37,745 nt of DNA from Myxococcota bacterium. Its GTDB lineage: Bacteria > Myxococcota_A > Polyangia > Polyangiales > Houyiibacteriaceae. The notes beneath the pieces are model-generated. The model was not told where the DNA came from. It ran no database searches and was given only the letters and a program-made list of their open reading frames with translations. Below, piece by piece: positions 15,291 through 24,638 of this stretch (within the stretch, counting starts at the first letter, position 1; the number at the start of each line of letters is the position of its first letter). The position numbers were made by a program, and so were the translations under genes. Location: the NCBI GenBank assembly GCA_028284955.1, contig JANQQS010000205.1, positions 1 to 37,745 on the forward strand, given 5' to 3'.

Positions 15291-16138
15291 TGGACAAGCA
15301 ATCACCACAGGAAGCTGAATCCAACCGTGGCCACACGTTCGGCGCGATCGTGCAGCGTCGCCGGATAGTCGGCTGGCTGGGGATGATTGCGGTGGTGTTG
15401 ATCCTCGGAGCGCTTTTCGTCGAGGTGGTAGATGCACAGCGACGGCGAAGGCGTCGACGAAGACGTCCGCGACCACAACCCACGACCCAAGTCGTCGACG
15501 CAGGCGTTCTTCCCCAATCGCTCGATGCGGGCGTAGACACGACAGGCAGTTCGGAGGGAGAATCGCTGGGACCTGAGGGAGTGCCGTCTGGTGAAGGATC
15601 TGCGTTCAACGCGAGCGATATGGAAGCTCCTGCCAGTTCCCGCGAGTCAACCACGGATTTGACGGAGGTTCGCGCCGAATATGATCAGGTGATGGACGAT
15701 TTGGTGCGGGCGCGGTCGCGCATCGCGGTGGTTGGCAATCAGCTATTTCGAACCAAGGTGCGCGTGCTGGTGCACAATCGCGCCTCGGGCGAACAAAATC
15801 TACACCGTCTAAAGTTTGAGCTCGATCGAGCGCCTATCTTTCAGGCGCGAACCCCCGGTGGGTTGAGTGACAAACGGCGTGTATTTGAAGGTTTTGCGGC
15901 GCCGGGGCCGCACACATTGACGGTCGATTTTGAGCAACACGCTCGCTCAAACGACAACTATCGCTATTCGCAACAAGACACGTATCGATTTCGCGTGATG
16001 AAGGGGAAACTCACCGAAGTCACTGTGGTCATCGATGACGACTCAGATATCGCCGAAGACTTTGATGACGACGGCGAAGGGGAATACGACGTGCGCACCC
16101 GTGTGCGGGTGGCCACGCGTGAGCTGGGCGCGAGGTAG
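15290..16138 (+). CDS. Membrane-anchored or exported protein of unknown function in the Glt-like operon
   Basis: 282 residues from the ATG at 15290 (1-nt overlap with the previous stop; an adjacent TTG is possible). A single hydrophobic segment at about 27-48 (VGWLGMIAVVLILGALFVEV) ends in V-D-A-Q, which could be cut or remain as an anchor. It is followed by a run of nine arginines and a Pro/Gln/Ser-rich linker. From about residue 125 there is a helical stretch, then a probable beta-sandwich domain (VRVLVHNRASGEQNLHRLKF, APGPHTLTVDFEQHA, YRFRVMKGKLTEVTVVID). The C-terminus is acidic and then basic. No known family is named with confidence. The operon position suggests a structural part of the same envelope complex. 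Confidence 0.7.
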   Translation: MDKQSPQEAESNRGHTFGAIVQRRRIVGWLGMIAVVLILGALFVEVVDAQRRRRRRRRRPRPQPTTQVVDAGVLPQSLDAGVDTTGSSEGESLGPEGVPSGEGSAFNASDMEAPASSRESTTDLTEVRAEYDQVMDDLVRARSRIAVVGNQLFRTKVRVLVHNRASGEQNLHRLKFELDRAPIFQARTPGGLSDKRRVFEGFAAPGPHTLTVDFEQHARSNDNYRYSQQDTYRFRVMKGKLTEVTVVIDDDSDIAEDFDDDGEGEYDVRTRVRVATRELGAR

Positions 16139-16140
16139 CG

Positions 16141-18231
16141 TTGAGGACCGCTGTCGCCGCGTGTTTGTTCTTGGGCTGCGGGTTGCCGACAGCGCTCGCG
16201 CAACAGCAGGGCGTGACCCAAAACGGATCCAGCGCGCAGAGCCAAGACACGTCTGAAGAAGTCCGGCTCGAAGGCTATTTTGCGGCGATGGACGAGCGTC
16301 GTCTGGTGAGCCGCGAGGATGGATCGATTCGTCAGCTGCAAGATCTGGTTTCCCGCGCTGAGGGACAATATTTTCAAGGTTCGATCGACGAAGCCGCACT
16401 GCTTCTCTACGAAGCGGTGGAGAGCCCTAGGTTTTCGGATTTTCAGGGTCTCGATGTGTTTGCCAATGCGGAGTTTCGACTCGCGAGCGCATTGATCGAA
16501 ACGGGAGCGCTGAACACTGCACGCCGATATCTTGGCCGGGTTCTCGCGCGAGGCCCGGGACCTTATTTTGCTCCGGCGTATCGACGGTATGTCGACGCAG
16601 TGCTCGCGAGCGGGAATCTTGCGCACGGCGCTGCGGAACTGGGATCGCTATCGACGTCGGATTCAATAGATCGTCTTCCCGAAGACGCCGCGAACGAGCT
16701 CCGATACCTCAAGGCACGAAGTTTTTATGATGAGGGCGACGCGGCGAAGGCCGCTCCGCTCTTTTCGGCAATCACCAAGAAGAGCCGATTCTACGCAAAC
16801 TCGAGGTACTTCTTGGGCGCGATTGCCGCGGACAAGGGCAACCTGAAGCGCGCGGAGGCGCGGTTTTGCTCGATCGCCAAGACCGGCGACCGCGAGCGGT
16901 ACACGTTTTACGTAGACGACCGCTATTTCGAAATCAAAGATCTTGCGTGGCTCGCTCTGGGCCGCATCGCCCACGAAGGGAAACGGAGCGACGACGCGTT
17001 CTATTACTATTTTCAGGTACCCAACGATTCCGAGCGAGTTGCCGAGGCGATGTTCGAATCTGCGTACGCCATGTACGAAGGAGGAGACAACGATACCGCG
17101 GTCGATCTGCTGGACCAGCTCGAAGCGCGGTTTCCAACATCGCCTTTCGTTCAGGAGGCGTCGTTGCTTCGCGGGTACGTGCATCTGAGTCGCTGCGAGT
17201 TTGAACAAGCGAGTCGACAGTTTCGAGCGTATCGCGCTCAGTTCCTTCCCGTGCTCCGTGAGGTTCGGCGCATCGCTCAAAGCCCGGCTCGTCAAGAGCA
17301 GCTCTACGTTGACCTCTTGCGTATCGAGCAGGCGGAGCGCGCCACGCAGGCGACCGCGCAATCCGATGGCAGCACAGCTCGAGCCATCGGAGAGGCTCGT
17401 CCCGCGGACGCACCGCGAGCCACCACCGAGGAACTCCTGTTGGGCTTGATGCGCGTTGATCCAGATTTTTACGCGTTGCACGCTCGGGTTCGAACTTTGG
17501 ATGCCGAGGCTGCGCGCGCGGGACGGCTCAGTGTCGACCTCAATCAGATTGCGTCACGTCTTCGCGGACGTGACCGTCCGCAAGCGGCATCTGCATCGGA
17601 GGACGCGTACGACGCGAGCGGCAGGCACGAGATCGAGGAGCTCCAGCGTGACCTCGCGGAAGCGCGGGCCGTCGCAAGAAGTCTGACCGACCAAATCGAC
17701 ACGCTGCGCAAAGGTGGCGCGCCCGCAAGCGAAGTACGCGCGCTGGAGAAGGACGTTCGAGCGGCAAGTCAGCGCATCGAACAGATCGAGCGGCAGTTCT
17801 CGTCGTCTGAATCCGGTGTCTCAAGCGTCGAAGAGACAGGGGAGCGCGCGTCCGGCATCGAGACGATGATCGCGAGCGATATCGAGCATGTTCAAGCGTT
17901 GCCGGGTCGTGCGCGAGCCGTTCGCATGCGTCTGGTCGCAGCGGCCAATGAGCAAGCCCAGTCCGCGATCGAAGAGCTTGAGGCGCGGCTCGCGTCGGGC
18001 ATGCGACGCGCGCGCATCGGTCGTATCGATGCGGTCATGGGGAGCAAGCGTCGTATCGAAATTCAGATTGAAAGCCTCGCTGCGGGACGCTTCCCCGCGG
18101 AGCTGAGAAACCCACTGCAGATTCAAGGATTGCTTCGGGATGACGAAGAGTATTGGCCGTTTGAGGGCGAGTATTGGTCTGACGAATTCGACGAGACGGT
18201 GCCCCTCGAAGCATTGGAAACGGACCGATGA
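16141..18231 (+). CDS. gltC: GltC-like periplasmic TPR protein
   Basis: 696 residues, close to the about 670 of Myxococcus GltC. Start TTG at 16141, two nt after the previous stop, giving a clean signal peptide (MRTAVAACLFLGCGLPTALAQ). Residues about 60-380 are TPR-type helical repeats (for example VAEAMFESAYAMYEGGDNDT and LLDQLEARFPTSPFVQEASL). The second half is a long Arg/Glu/Ala-rich coiled-coil (about 470-660). It should be periplasmic, linking inner- and outer-membrane parts of a Glt-type machine. The assignment rests on length, architecture and the following gltD-gltE-gltF-gltG order. The stop overlaps the next start as ATGA. Confidence 0.7.
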   Translation: MRTAVAACLFLGCGLPTALAQQQGVTQNGSSAQSQDTSEEVRLEGYFAAMDERRLVSREDGSIRQLQDLVSRAEGQYFQGSIDEAALLLYEAVESPRFSDFQGLDVFANAEFRLASALIETGALNTARRYLGRVLARGPGPYFAPAYRRYVDAVLASGNLAHGAAELGSLSTSDSIDRLPEDAANELRYLKARSFYDEGDAAKAAPLFSAITKKSRFYANSRYFLGAIAADKGNLKRAEARFCSIAKTGDRERYTFYVDDRYFEIKDLAWLALGRIAHEGKRSDDAFYYYFQVPNDSERVAEAMFESAYAMYEGGDNDTAVDLLDQLEARFPTSPFVQEASLLRGYVHLSRCEFEQASRQFRAYRAQFLPVLREVRRIAQSPARQEQLYVDLLRIEQAERATQATAQSDGSTARAIGEARPADAPRATTEELLLGLMRVDPDFYALHARVRTLDAEAARAGRLSVDLNQIASRLRGRDRPQAASASEDAYDASGRHEIEELQRDLAEARAVARSLTDQIDTLRKGGAPASEVRALEKDVRAASQRIEQIERQFSSSESGVSSVEETGERASGIETMIASDIEHVQALPGRARAVRMRLVAAANEQAQSAIEELEARLASGMRRARIGRIDAVMGSKRRIEIQIESLAAGRFPAELRNPLQIQGLLRDDEEYWPFEGEYWSDEFDETVPLEALETDR

Positions 18232-21200
18232 CGCAGCGGTGCGTTTGGGGAGCTATCGCAGCCTGGGTATGCGGATCGCTCTTGGGTTCAGGGGTTGTAT
18301 TGGCGCAGCCGGAGACCGACGCCTCCGGTTCGGAGACGGGGGCCGCTCGCGCGCGTTCGGTCTCGGTATCACGTTTTCAGCGACCTGCTGCGGAGCGGCG
18401 AGTAGATGCTGGTGGTCAAGGAGATAACGGACCTGCAAGGCGCCGCGCGGCCGACCTGCCCGAGAATCTGGAGGAACGTCTCTATCTTCGAGAACGCCCC
18501 GACGCGCTGGGGGCAGCGGCGCGCGAGCATCAAAGCGAATCGCTGCAGCGCCTGCTCCGTTCGCGAGAAAAGCTCGCCGTTCAACGCCGCGACGAAGCGA
18601 TTCGTTTGCTCGAGGTATTCGTTCGCCGAGAGCCGAAAACCGCTCGCGAAATGCCGGATGCTTTGCTGAGGCTGGCTGAGCTCCGCTGGGAGCAGGCCCG
18701 CAGCCAGTATCTGCGAGCCTTTGCAGCATGGCAAAAGCGGCCGGAGAGACGGCGCGGAGCGGCGCCGAAGCCTCGATACGGTCGTTCGATGCAGCTCTAC
18801 GATCGCATTCTCCGAGACCATCGCGATTTTGATCGTTACGATCTCGTGCTCTACATGAAAGCCTACGCGTTCCTCGAAGCCGGGGAGGGCGAACAGGCGC
18901 TGGCGCTCTATCGGAAAATCCTCGCCGAGTTTCCCCGCAGCCAGTTTGTTCCGGACGCGCATTTTGCTCTCGCGGAAGACGCGTTTACCAGCCGATACGA
19001 CTACGCCGGCGCGCTCGCGGAGTACGAAAAGGTATTGAAGTTTCGGGACAGTGAGCTCTACGACATCGCGCTCTTCAAAAGCGCATGGTGTATGTGGCGG
19101 TCGGGTCGAAGTCGGGCGGCGGCGCGACGTTTCCGCCAGGTTCTCGACCTCTCACGAAAAAAAGGTCGAATGACGGTTGCTCAGCGACGCCGTCTTCGTG
19201 AGCTCCAGGAAGAAGCGCTCGACTATCTCATTCAGGTCTTCATTGAAGACCCCAACAACAACGCAGCGGACGTGTTTCGATTTCTCCAAGATATCGGCGG
19301 AGAGCAGTACGCGCGCCGCGTGCTCACGCGTTTGAGCGATACCTACATGGGGCAAGCTCGCTACGAAGAAGCGGTCGATGCGTACGGGATGCTTCTGGAA
19401 ATGGACCCTACCGCGGCAGACGCTCCGCTCTATCAAGCGGAAATCGTCAGCGCGTACGCCGCTATGGGTGACCCCGCAAAGACCATTGCGGAGCTGACCA
19501 AACTTGCCAAAACGTACCGCGCTTCGGGGCAGTGGGCATCGCAGCAAAGCGATCCCGAGGTCGTCGAAGAGACGACTCGGCGCGTGGAGCGGATCGTTCG
19601 CCGACAGGGATTGAAATATCACGAAGGTGGACAAAAGGAAGACCAGCGCCCGTTGCTTGAATCAGCGGTCAAAACCTACCGCGTCTATTTGAAACATTTT
19701 CCGCGCACCGCGGCGGCGTACGAGATTCGTTTTTACCTGGGGGAGATTTTATTTCATCGCTTGAAGCGATACCCGGAAGCCGGGGAAGCGTATGTGAGGG
19801 CGGCCAAAGCTCGCCCCAAGGGTCGCTTTACGAAAGATGCCCTTTACAACGCGATCGGTGCGTTTGAGCACGTACGGGAACAGGAGGTCAAAACCTGCGC
19901 GCGGGGTGAATCTACGCGATCGGCAGATTCGAATCAGGGCCGCTCTGCCGGGCGCTGCGGCGAGACCGAAAATGATCGAAAGTTCGCCCAAGCGATCGAG
20001 CTCTATGTAGAGCTTTTTCCGAACGACCCCGATTTGCCGGAGATTCTTTTTCGCCAAGGGCGTCTGTATTACGACCGGGGAATTTACGACCCCGCCGTGC
20101 GCTTATTTGGCCAACTTCTCGAGCGCTTTCCCAATAGCCAATACGCAAACCCGGCTGGCGAGCTCATTCTCGATAGCTTTAATCGGGCTGAAGATTACGC
20201 AAATATCGAAGCGTGGGCTCGGCGCCTGAAAAGTGCGCCTGCTTTTTCATCGGCAGAGAACCAAAAGCGGCTCGACAAGTTGGTGCTGCAGTCGATTTTC
20301 AAAGTCGGAGAGCAGCTCGCCGCCCGCGGCGCGCATGCGGATGCGGCCGCTGCCTACCTCCGCGCAGCGACGGAGTTTCCCAAGGATGAGCGCGCGCCCC
20401 AAGCCTATTACAATGCCGGCGTGGAGCGGCAGCGGGCTGGAAATCTGGGCGGAGCGGCGGAGGCCTATGATTTGCTCATCGAGCGACATCCAGGCCATTC
20501 GGTAGGCGCAAAGGGCGCATGGGCGGCGGCGCAGATGTACGAGTCGATCGCGCAATTTGGCGACGCGGCGGGATACTATGAGCGTTATGGAGCCCGGTAT
20601 CCGTCGGCTCCCAAAGCCAAAGACGCGATGTACAATGCAGTGTTGTTGCGGCTGACCCAGGGCGATCATCAAAAAGCCGTTACGGCCGGCGAAGGCTACC
20701 TTCAGCGCTATGGAAAAACCGACGAAGCGGATGATGTGTTTTTCTTCATCGGTCGCGCTCACGAAGAAAACGAGGCATGGAACGACGCCGCGCAGACCTA
20801 CCGCGGATACATCCGCCGTTCCAAAAACCTCGACCGCCGTATCGAAGCCCAGACGCGCCTCGCGCTGGTGCTGATCGAGGCAGGTCGGCGCAAACAAGCG
20901 GATCGAGCGCTCAGCGACGCCGTTCGGCTTGGTCGCCGTCACCGAAGCCGACTTCAAGATGGGCTCTACTACGCGGCTCAGGCGCGCTATCTCCAAGGCG
21001 ACCAGATTCTCGCGCGCTATTCGGCCATTGAGATCGCAGGCGACCCGGACACGATTGGGGATCGGCTCCGAAAAAAGAGTGAGCTTTTGAAAGAAGCCGC
21101 GCTCGTGTACGCGGACGTCGTGTCGTTTAATGTCGCTCAATGGAATACAGCGTCGCTCTTTCAAATTGGGCGAAGCTACGAGCTATTCGCCGAGTCAATG

Positions 21201-21674
21201 CGCGAGTTTGAGGTTCCCGAGGGCTTGAACGAAGAAGAGGAAGCTGCCTATCGAGACCAGCTAGCGATGTTCATCGTGCCGATGGAGGAGCGGGCGCTGG
21301 AAGCGTACGAAGGAGGTTACGCCAAGGCGCTCGAGCTACGAATCTTCAATCGCTACACCGCGCAGCTACACGAGGCGCTGACTCGTCTCAACGATGTTCA
21401 GTATCCGCCGCTGCGCGAAGTCGGCGCGGAAACTGTGGGCGGCGCACCGCTGAAACGTCCACCGCCGCTCGCGGGGCTTCACCCAAGCCGTATGCAATCC
21501 AGCGGTAAGGATGAGGGCGCGACCAAAAAACAGAGGAAAGCCAAGGATCGAAATCAAAACCAAGGCCGCTCCCAAAATCGAGACCGCCTCCAGAGCCGGG
21601 ATGAACCCCAGAGCCGGGATGAACAACAGTCGCGCAATCGCTCGTCCGGTCGCCAAGGAAGGAGCGCTTCGTGA
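18228..21674 (+). CDS. gltD: GltD/AgmU-like large periplasmic TPR protein
   Basis: 1148 residues, near the about 1200 of Myxococcus GltD (AgmU). Signal peptide at the N-terminus (GAIAAWVCGSLLGSGVVLAQ). About 15 TPR-like repeats run from about residue 110 to 960, for example RPLLESAVKTYRVYLKHFP, AAAYLRAATEFPKDERAPQA and VERQRAGNLGGAAEAYDLLI. The segment WNTASLFQIGRSYELFAESM through RYTAQLHEALTRLN-DVQYPP is the C-terminal signature shared by this large-TPR family. The last 50 residues are a Lys/Arg/Gln-rich tail with an imperfect QSRDE repeat. Predicted soluble in the periplasm. Coupled on both sides: ATGA with gltC and GTGA with gltE. Confidence 0.75.
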   Translation: MTQRCVWGAIAAWVCGSLLGSGVVLAQPETDASGSETGAARARSVSVSRFQRPAAERRVDAGGQGDNGPARRRAADLPENLEERLYLRERPDALGAAAREHQSESLQRLLRSREKLAVQRRDEAIRLLEVFVRREPKTAREMPDALLRLAELRWEQARSQYLRAFAAWQKRPERRRGAAPKPRYGRSMQLYDRILRDHRDFDRYDLVLYMKAYAFLEAGEGEQALALYRKILAEFPRSQFVPDAHFALAEDAFTSRYDYAGALAEYEKVLKFRDSELYDIALFKSAWCMWRSGRSRAAARRFRQVLDLSRKKGRMTVAQRRRLRELQEEALDYLIQVFIEDPNNNAADVFRFLQDIGGEQYARRVLTRLSDTYMGQARYEEAVDAYGMLLEMDPTAADAPLYQAEIVSAYAAMGDPAKTIAELTKLAKTYRASGQWASQQSDPEVVEETTRRVERIVRRQGLKYHEGGQKEDQRPLLESAVKTYRVYLKHFPRTAAAYEIRFYLGEILFHRLKRYPEAGEAYVRAAKARPKGRFTKDALYNAIGAFEHVREQEVKTCARGESTRSADSNQGRSAGRCGETENDRKFAQAIELYVELFPNDPDLPEILFRQGRLYYDRGIYDPAVRLFGQLLERFPNSQYANPAGELILDSFNRAEDYANIEAWARRLKSAPAFSSAENQKRLDKLVLQSIFKVGEQLAARGAHADAAAAYLRAATEFPKDERAPQAYYNAGVERQRAGNLGGAAEAYDLLIERHPGHSVGAKGAWAAAQMYESIAQFGDAAGYYERYGARYPSAPKAKDAMYNAVLLRLTQGDHQKAVTAGEGYLQRYGKTDEADDVFFFIGRAHEENEAWNDAAQTYRGYIRRSKNLDRRIEAQTRLALVLIEAGRRKQADRALSDAVRLGRRHRSRLQDGLYYAAQARYLQGDQILARYSAIEIAGDPDTIGDRLRKKSELLKEAALVYADVVSFNVAQWNTASLFQIGRSYELFAESMREFEVPEGLNEEEEAAYRDQLAMFIVPMEERALEAYEGGYAKALELRIFNRYTAQLHEALTRLNDVQYPPLREVGAETVGGAPLKRPPPLAGLHPSRMQSSGKDEGATKKQRKAKDRNQNQGRSQNRDRLQSRDEPQSRDEQQSRNRSSGRQGRSAS

Positions 21675-22825
21675 GCTTTCCAACAATGTTCCGAGCTTTT
21701 GCGGTCACGGCGGGAGCATGGATTGCGGCGGCGAGCGTGACCGCGCCGCTCGGGGGCTGTGGCAGCGCGAACGAGACGCGATCTTCGGTGACGCTGCCTC
21801 CGGCGAACCCTGCCGCGGTCAAGGAATACGTACGTGGCGTGCGGCTGATGTCGCGAGCGGATGCAGGCAGTCAGCGGCGAGCGCGCCGTTATTTTCTTCG
21901 GGCTATCGAAGTCGATCCCAACTTGTGGGAAGCGCAGTACAATCTAGGAGTGCTGCATCGAAACCAGGGCGAGCTCGATTTGGCGGCAAAGCGCTTTGCC
22001 GCGGCCCGCGCGATCTATCCAGACGCGATCGAGCCTCGACTGGCGCTTGCAGAAGTGGAGCATTCGCGAGGCGAACGACGTAAGGCGGCTAGCCTTCTTG
22101 AAGACGTCATTGAAAAGCACGACGACGCCCGTGACGCTCGGCTGCGGTTGGCAGCGATTTATCGAGAAGACGAGCGCTATGAAAAGGCACTCGAGCAAGC
22201 TCGCGAGGTGTTGATTCGTGATCCTTCCGACGTGGCCGCGTTGCTCGAAGTGGGCCGGGTGTATCGCGCCCGAGAGCAGTATGATGTGGCGCAGCTGGTG
22301 TTTCAGAAGGCCTTTGAACTCACCAAGGACGATGCGCGCAATACGCGAGCGCAGATTCAGAATGAACAGGGCCTGCTCGAACTTGCGCGAGGAGATACCC
22401 AGGCTGCGTTTCAGGCATTCGACGCGGCGGCGGTGAGCGACCCGGAGTTCACACCTGCTCGAATGAACAAAGGCTCGGTGTTGCTCAGCGCTGGTGACTA
22501 TGACGGGGCGGCGTCGGAGTATCGCGCGGTGCTTCAAGCCGATGCGGACGAGCTCCATGCCCGCGTGGCGCTGGGAGCCGCTCTCCGCGGGCTTGGCAAG
22601 CATCGGCAAGCGAAGCGCGAGTACGAGCGGGTGCTCAAGGCGGCGCCCAATCACCTCGCGGCGTTGTTTAACCTCGCGGTGCTCCGCGCGGAGTTTCTTG
22701 ACCAGCGACCTCGAGCACTCGAGCTCTTTCGTCGTTTCGTCGAGCTCGCGCCCCGAAATCACGAAAAGCGTGCGATGGCTGAGCAATACATAGAGGAGAT
22801 CGGCTCTGCAGGAGGGGCGTCCTGA
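21671..22825 (+). CDS. gltE: GltE/AglT-like TPR lipoprotein
   Basis: 384 residues from a GTG at 21671 overlapping the gltD stop (GTGA). The signal peptide ends with P-L-G-G-C, Cys30 being the lipidated residue. Residues 60-370 contain about eight canonical TPR units (AQYNLGVLHRNQGELDLAAK, ARLRLAAIYREDERYEKALE, ARMNKGSVLLSAGDYDGAAS, LAALFNLAVLRAEFLDQRPR). In Myxococcus the equivalent is an outer-membrane TPR lipoprotein required for gliding; here it is likely outer-membrane-anchored facing the periplasm. Its stop overlaps the next start as TGATG. Confidence 0.78.
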   Translation: MSFPTMFRAFAVTAGAWIAAASVTAPLGGCGSANETRSSVTLPPANPAAVKEYVRGVRLMSRADAGSQRRARRYFLRAIEVDPNLWEAQYNLGVLHRNQGELDLAAKRFAAARAIYPDAIEPRLALAEVEHSRGERRKAASLLEDVIEKHDDARDARLRLAAIYREDERYEKALEQAREVLIRDPSDVAALLEVGRVYRAREQYDVAQLVFQKAFELTKDDARNTRAQIQNEQGLLELARGDTQAAFQAFDAAAVSDPEFTPARMNKGSVLLSAGDYDGAASEYRAVLQADADELHARVALGAALRGLGKHRQAKREYERVLKAAPNHLAALFNLAVLRAEFLDQRPRALELFRRFVELAPRNHEKRAMAEQYIEEIGSAGGAS

Positions 22826-23280
22826 TGTCCGTACCGTCGTTTCGGGCGCTGATTTTGCTCACCGTGGTGAGCGCGTTCGGAAGCGTGGGCGTATCGATGT
22901 GGGCGCCGTTTGCCGAGGCGCAGGGGCGCGTCCAGAAATCGAGAGGCAAAGCCCGAGGAAAAGCGCGGGGGCGCCGCGAAGCGAAAGCCCCGTCATCCAA
23001 AGCCAGCAAAGCTTCTCGAAGCGAAGCATCGGCGAAGAAGGGTGAGAGTCGCAGCAAACAAAACGACGCCGACGTCGAAGCGAGCGCAGAGATGCTCGAA
23101 GAAGGGGGCAACAAAGTAAAGTCGTTTCGCTTCAGCGGCCTCGACATTTCGGGGCGGCTCAAGTCGCCTCAGCTGTTGTATTTCTTGAATCGTTTGCGCA
23201 CGCAGTTTGATCGACCTCGACTCCCGCATCGTTCGTTCATGCCGGAGCTTCAAAAATCAACGAAAGGGAAGGCGTTTTGA
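22825..23280 (+). CDS. gltF: GltF/CglF-position small exported protein
   Basis: 151 residues. N-terminal signal peptide (ALILLTVVSAFGSVGVSMWA, cut near A-E-A/Q) followed by a Lys/Arg/Ser/Ala-rich linker of about 60 residues. The compact C-terminal segment contains SFRFSGLDISGRLKSPQLLY and then FLNRLRTQFDRPRLPHRSFM. It lies exactly where gltF lies in Myxococcus (gltE-gltF-gltG), and the size is similar. The name is therefore a synteny-based inference and sequence similarity was not tested. Coupled to gltE by TGATG and to gltG by TTGA. Confidence 0.6.
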   Translation: MSVPSFRALILLTVVSAFGSVGVSMWAPFAEAQGRVQKSRGKARGKARGRREAKAPSSKASKASRSEASAKKGESRSKQNDADVEASAEMLEEGGNKVKSFRFSGLDISGRLKSPQLLYFLNRLRTQFDRPRLPHRSFMPELQKSTKGKAF

Positions 23281-24638
23281 GCGCGCGTAGTACTGAGGGA
23301 GCGCTCGAGTTCCGGGTCGCTTTGATTTGGAATCAGACGATTCAGGAAGAGGTGCAGCTTGCCGAACCACAAGCGATAACGCTCGGCGCAGAAGGTCAAT
23401 TCCCGCTGCCCGAGGGTGTCGTCCATCGGCCTAGTTTGGTCGTCTTTGAGCCAACTCAAACCGGCTATTGCTTGCGCATGTCGCCGGCGTTCGGCGGCAG
23501 CGTGTGGCTTTCTGGGCAGCGCCGCGAGGTTGCTGAGCTTGGGCCTCCGGGGGCTTCGGTTCCTATCGGTCCAGAAGATTACGGGGTGATCACGCTAGGC
23601 CCGGTCGCGCTCTTTTTTCAATACGTCCGCCCTGCCAAGGCCGCGCCGAGAGCCTTTTTTCGGTTGGATGCGACTCTGGTCGCGTCGGTCGGCCTGTCGC
23701 TGTTCTTGTGGACCGCGCTGATCCTGGTGGTGTTTCTCGACTACCGTCTCAATCCGCCCGAGCTCAATCCCTACGAGCTCGATACCAACCTCATTACGCG
23801 GTTTATGGTGACGCCTCCGCCGGAAGACATTCTCGAGGAAGACGACGCGAGCGGCACGGAAACCGAAGACCCGGGGCTTCGTGGGCGCGAAGAAGAAGGG
23901 GGGAAGAAACACGAGGGTGACGAAGGGCGCGTGGGCAAAGAACAGGCCGAACAAGAAGACACCCACATTCAAGGTGAAGTCACCGATGCAGTGTCTGCGA
24001 AGGTGCGAAACATGGGGCTTTTGGGCGCGCTCTCGGGCGGCGGGGAAGGCAACGCGATTGCGGCAGCGCTCGACGTGCCCAACATAAGCGACATCGTCGG
24101 CGGCATGGGTGCTGCACCGACGGTTGTCGGTCGGGGCTCGCGGGGCGCGGGCCTGCGAGGCGTCGGCACGGGCGGGGGCGGCACCGGACCAGGGAGCCTC
24201 TTTGGTGCCGGCAAGGTCGGCACCGGCATCGGCGCGGGTCGGGGCACTGGAGTTGGCCGCGGGAGTGGCGGCGTGGGAGTGAAAGGCCGAAAGCGAAGCG
24301 AGGTGAAAGTTGGCGTGACGCGCGGCAAACCTCGAGTCAACGGCTATCTTTCTGCCGAACAGATCAACCGCGTGGTGCGCGCGAATCAGGCCGCCATCAA
24401 GTACTGTTACGAGGTGGAGGTTCAACGGCAGCCCAATCTTCGCGGGCGCGTCGAGATCAACTGGCGTATTGCGCTCAATGGTACCGTGAGCACGGCTCGG
24501 GTAGCGCGTTCTACCTTGCGCAATGCCCGCGTCGAAGGTTGTATGGTGCGCCAAATCCGGCGCTGGCGCTTTCCGCAACCGGATGGCGGGCAAGTGACGG
24601 TCACGTATCCCTTTATTTTTGGGGTCAAAGGCGGATGA
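23277..24638 (+). CDS. gltG: GltG/PglI-like TonB-type protein with FHA-like N-domain
   Basis: 453 residues from a TTG overlapping the previous stop. Residues about 10-118 look like a degenerate FHA-type beta-sandwich ([34 protein letters not shown]). One membrane helix is at about 131-154 ([20 protein letters not shown]). Then come a Pro-rich stretch, an acidic linker (180-225), and a Gly-rich spacer (about 270-340) that could span the periplasm. Residues about 352-453 form the AgmX/PglI-type C-terminal TonB-like domain ([20 protein letters not shown]...[10 protein letters not shown]...[15 protein letters not shown]) with its paired cysteines. Expected to couple an inner-membrane motor to periplasmic parts; no TolQ/TolR homologue is nearby. 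Confidence 0.8.
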   Translation: MSARSTEGALEFRVALIWNQTIQEEVQLAEPQAITLGAEGQFPLPEGVVHRPSLVVFEPTQTGYCLRMSPAFGGSVWLSGQRREVAELGPPGASVPIGPEDYGVITLGPVALFFQYVRPAKAAPRAFFRLDATLVASVGLSLFLWTALILVVFLDYRLNPPELNPYELDTNLITRFMVTPPPEDILEEDDASGTETEDPGLRGREEEGGKKHEGDEGRVGKEQAEQEDTHIQGEVTDAVSAKVRNMGLLGALSGGGEGNAIAAALDVPNISDIVGGMGAAPTVVGRGSRGAGLRGVGTGGGGTGPGSLFGAGKVGTGIGAGRGTGVGRGSGGVGVKGRKRSEVKVGVTRGKPRVNGYLSAEQINRVVRANQAAIKYCYEVEVQRQPNLRGRVEINWRIALNGTVSTARVARSTLRNARVEGCMVRQIRRWRFPQPDGGQVTVTYPFIFGVKGG

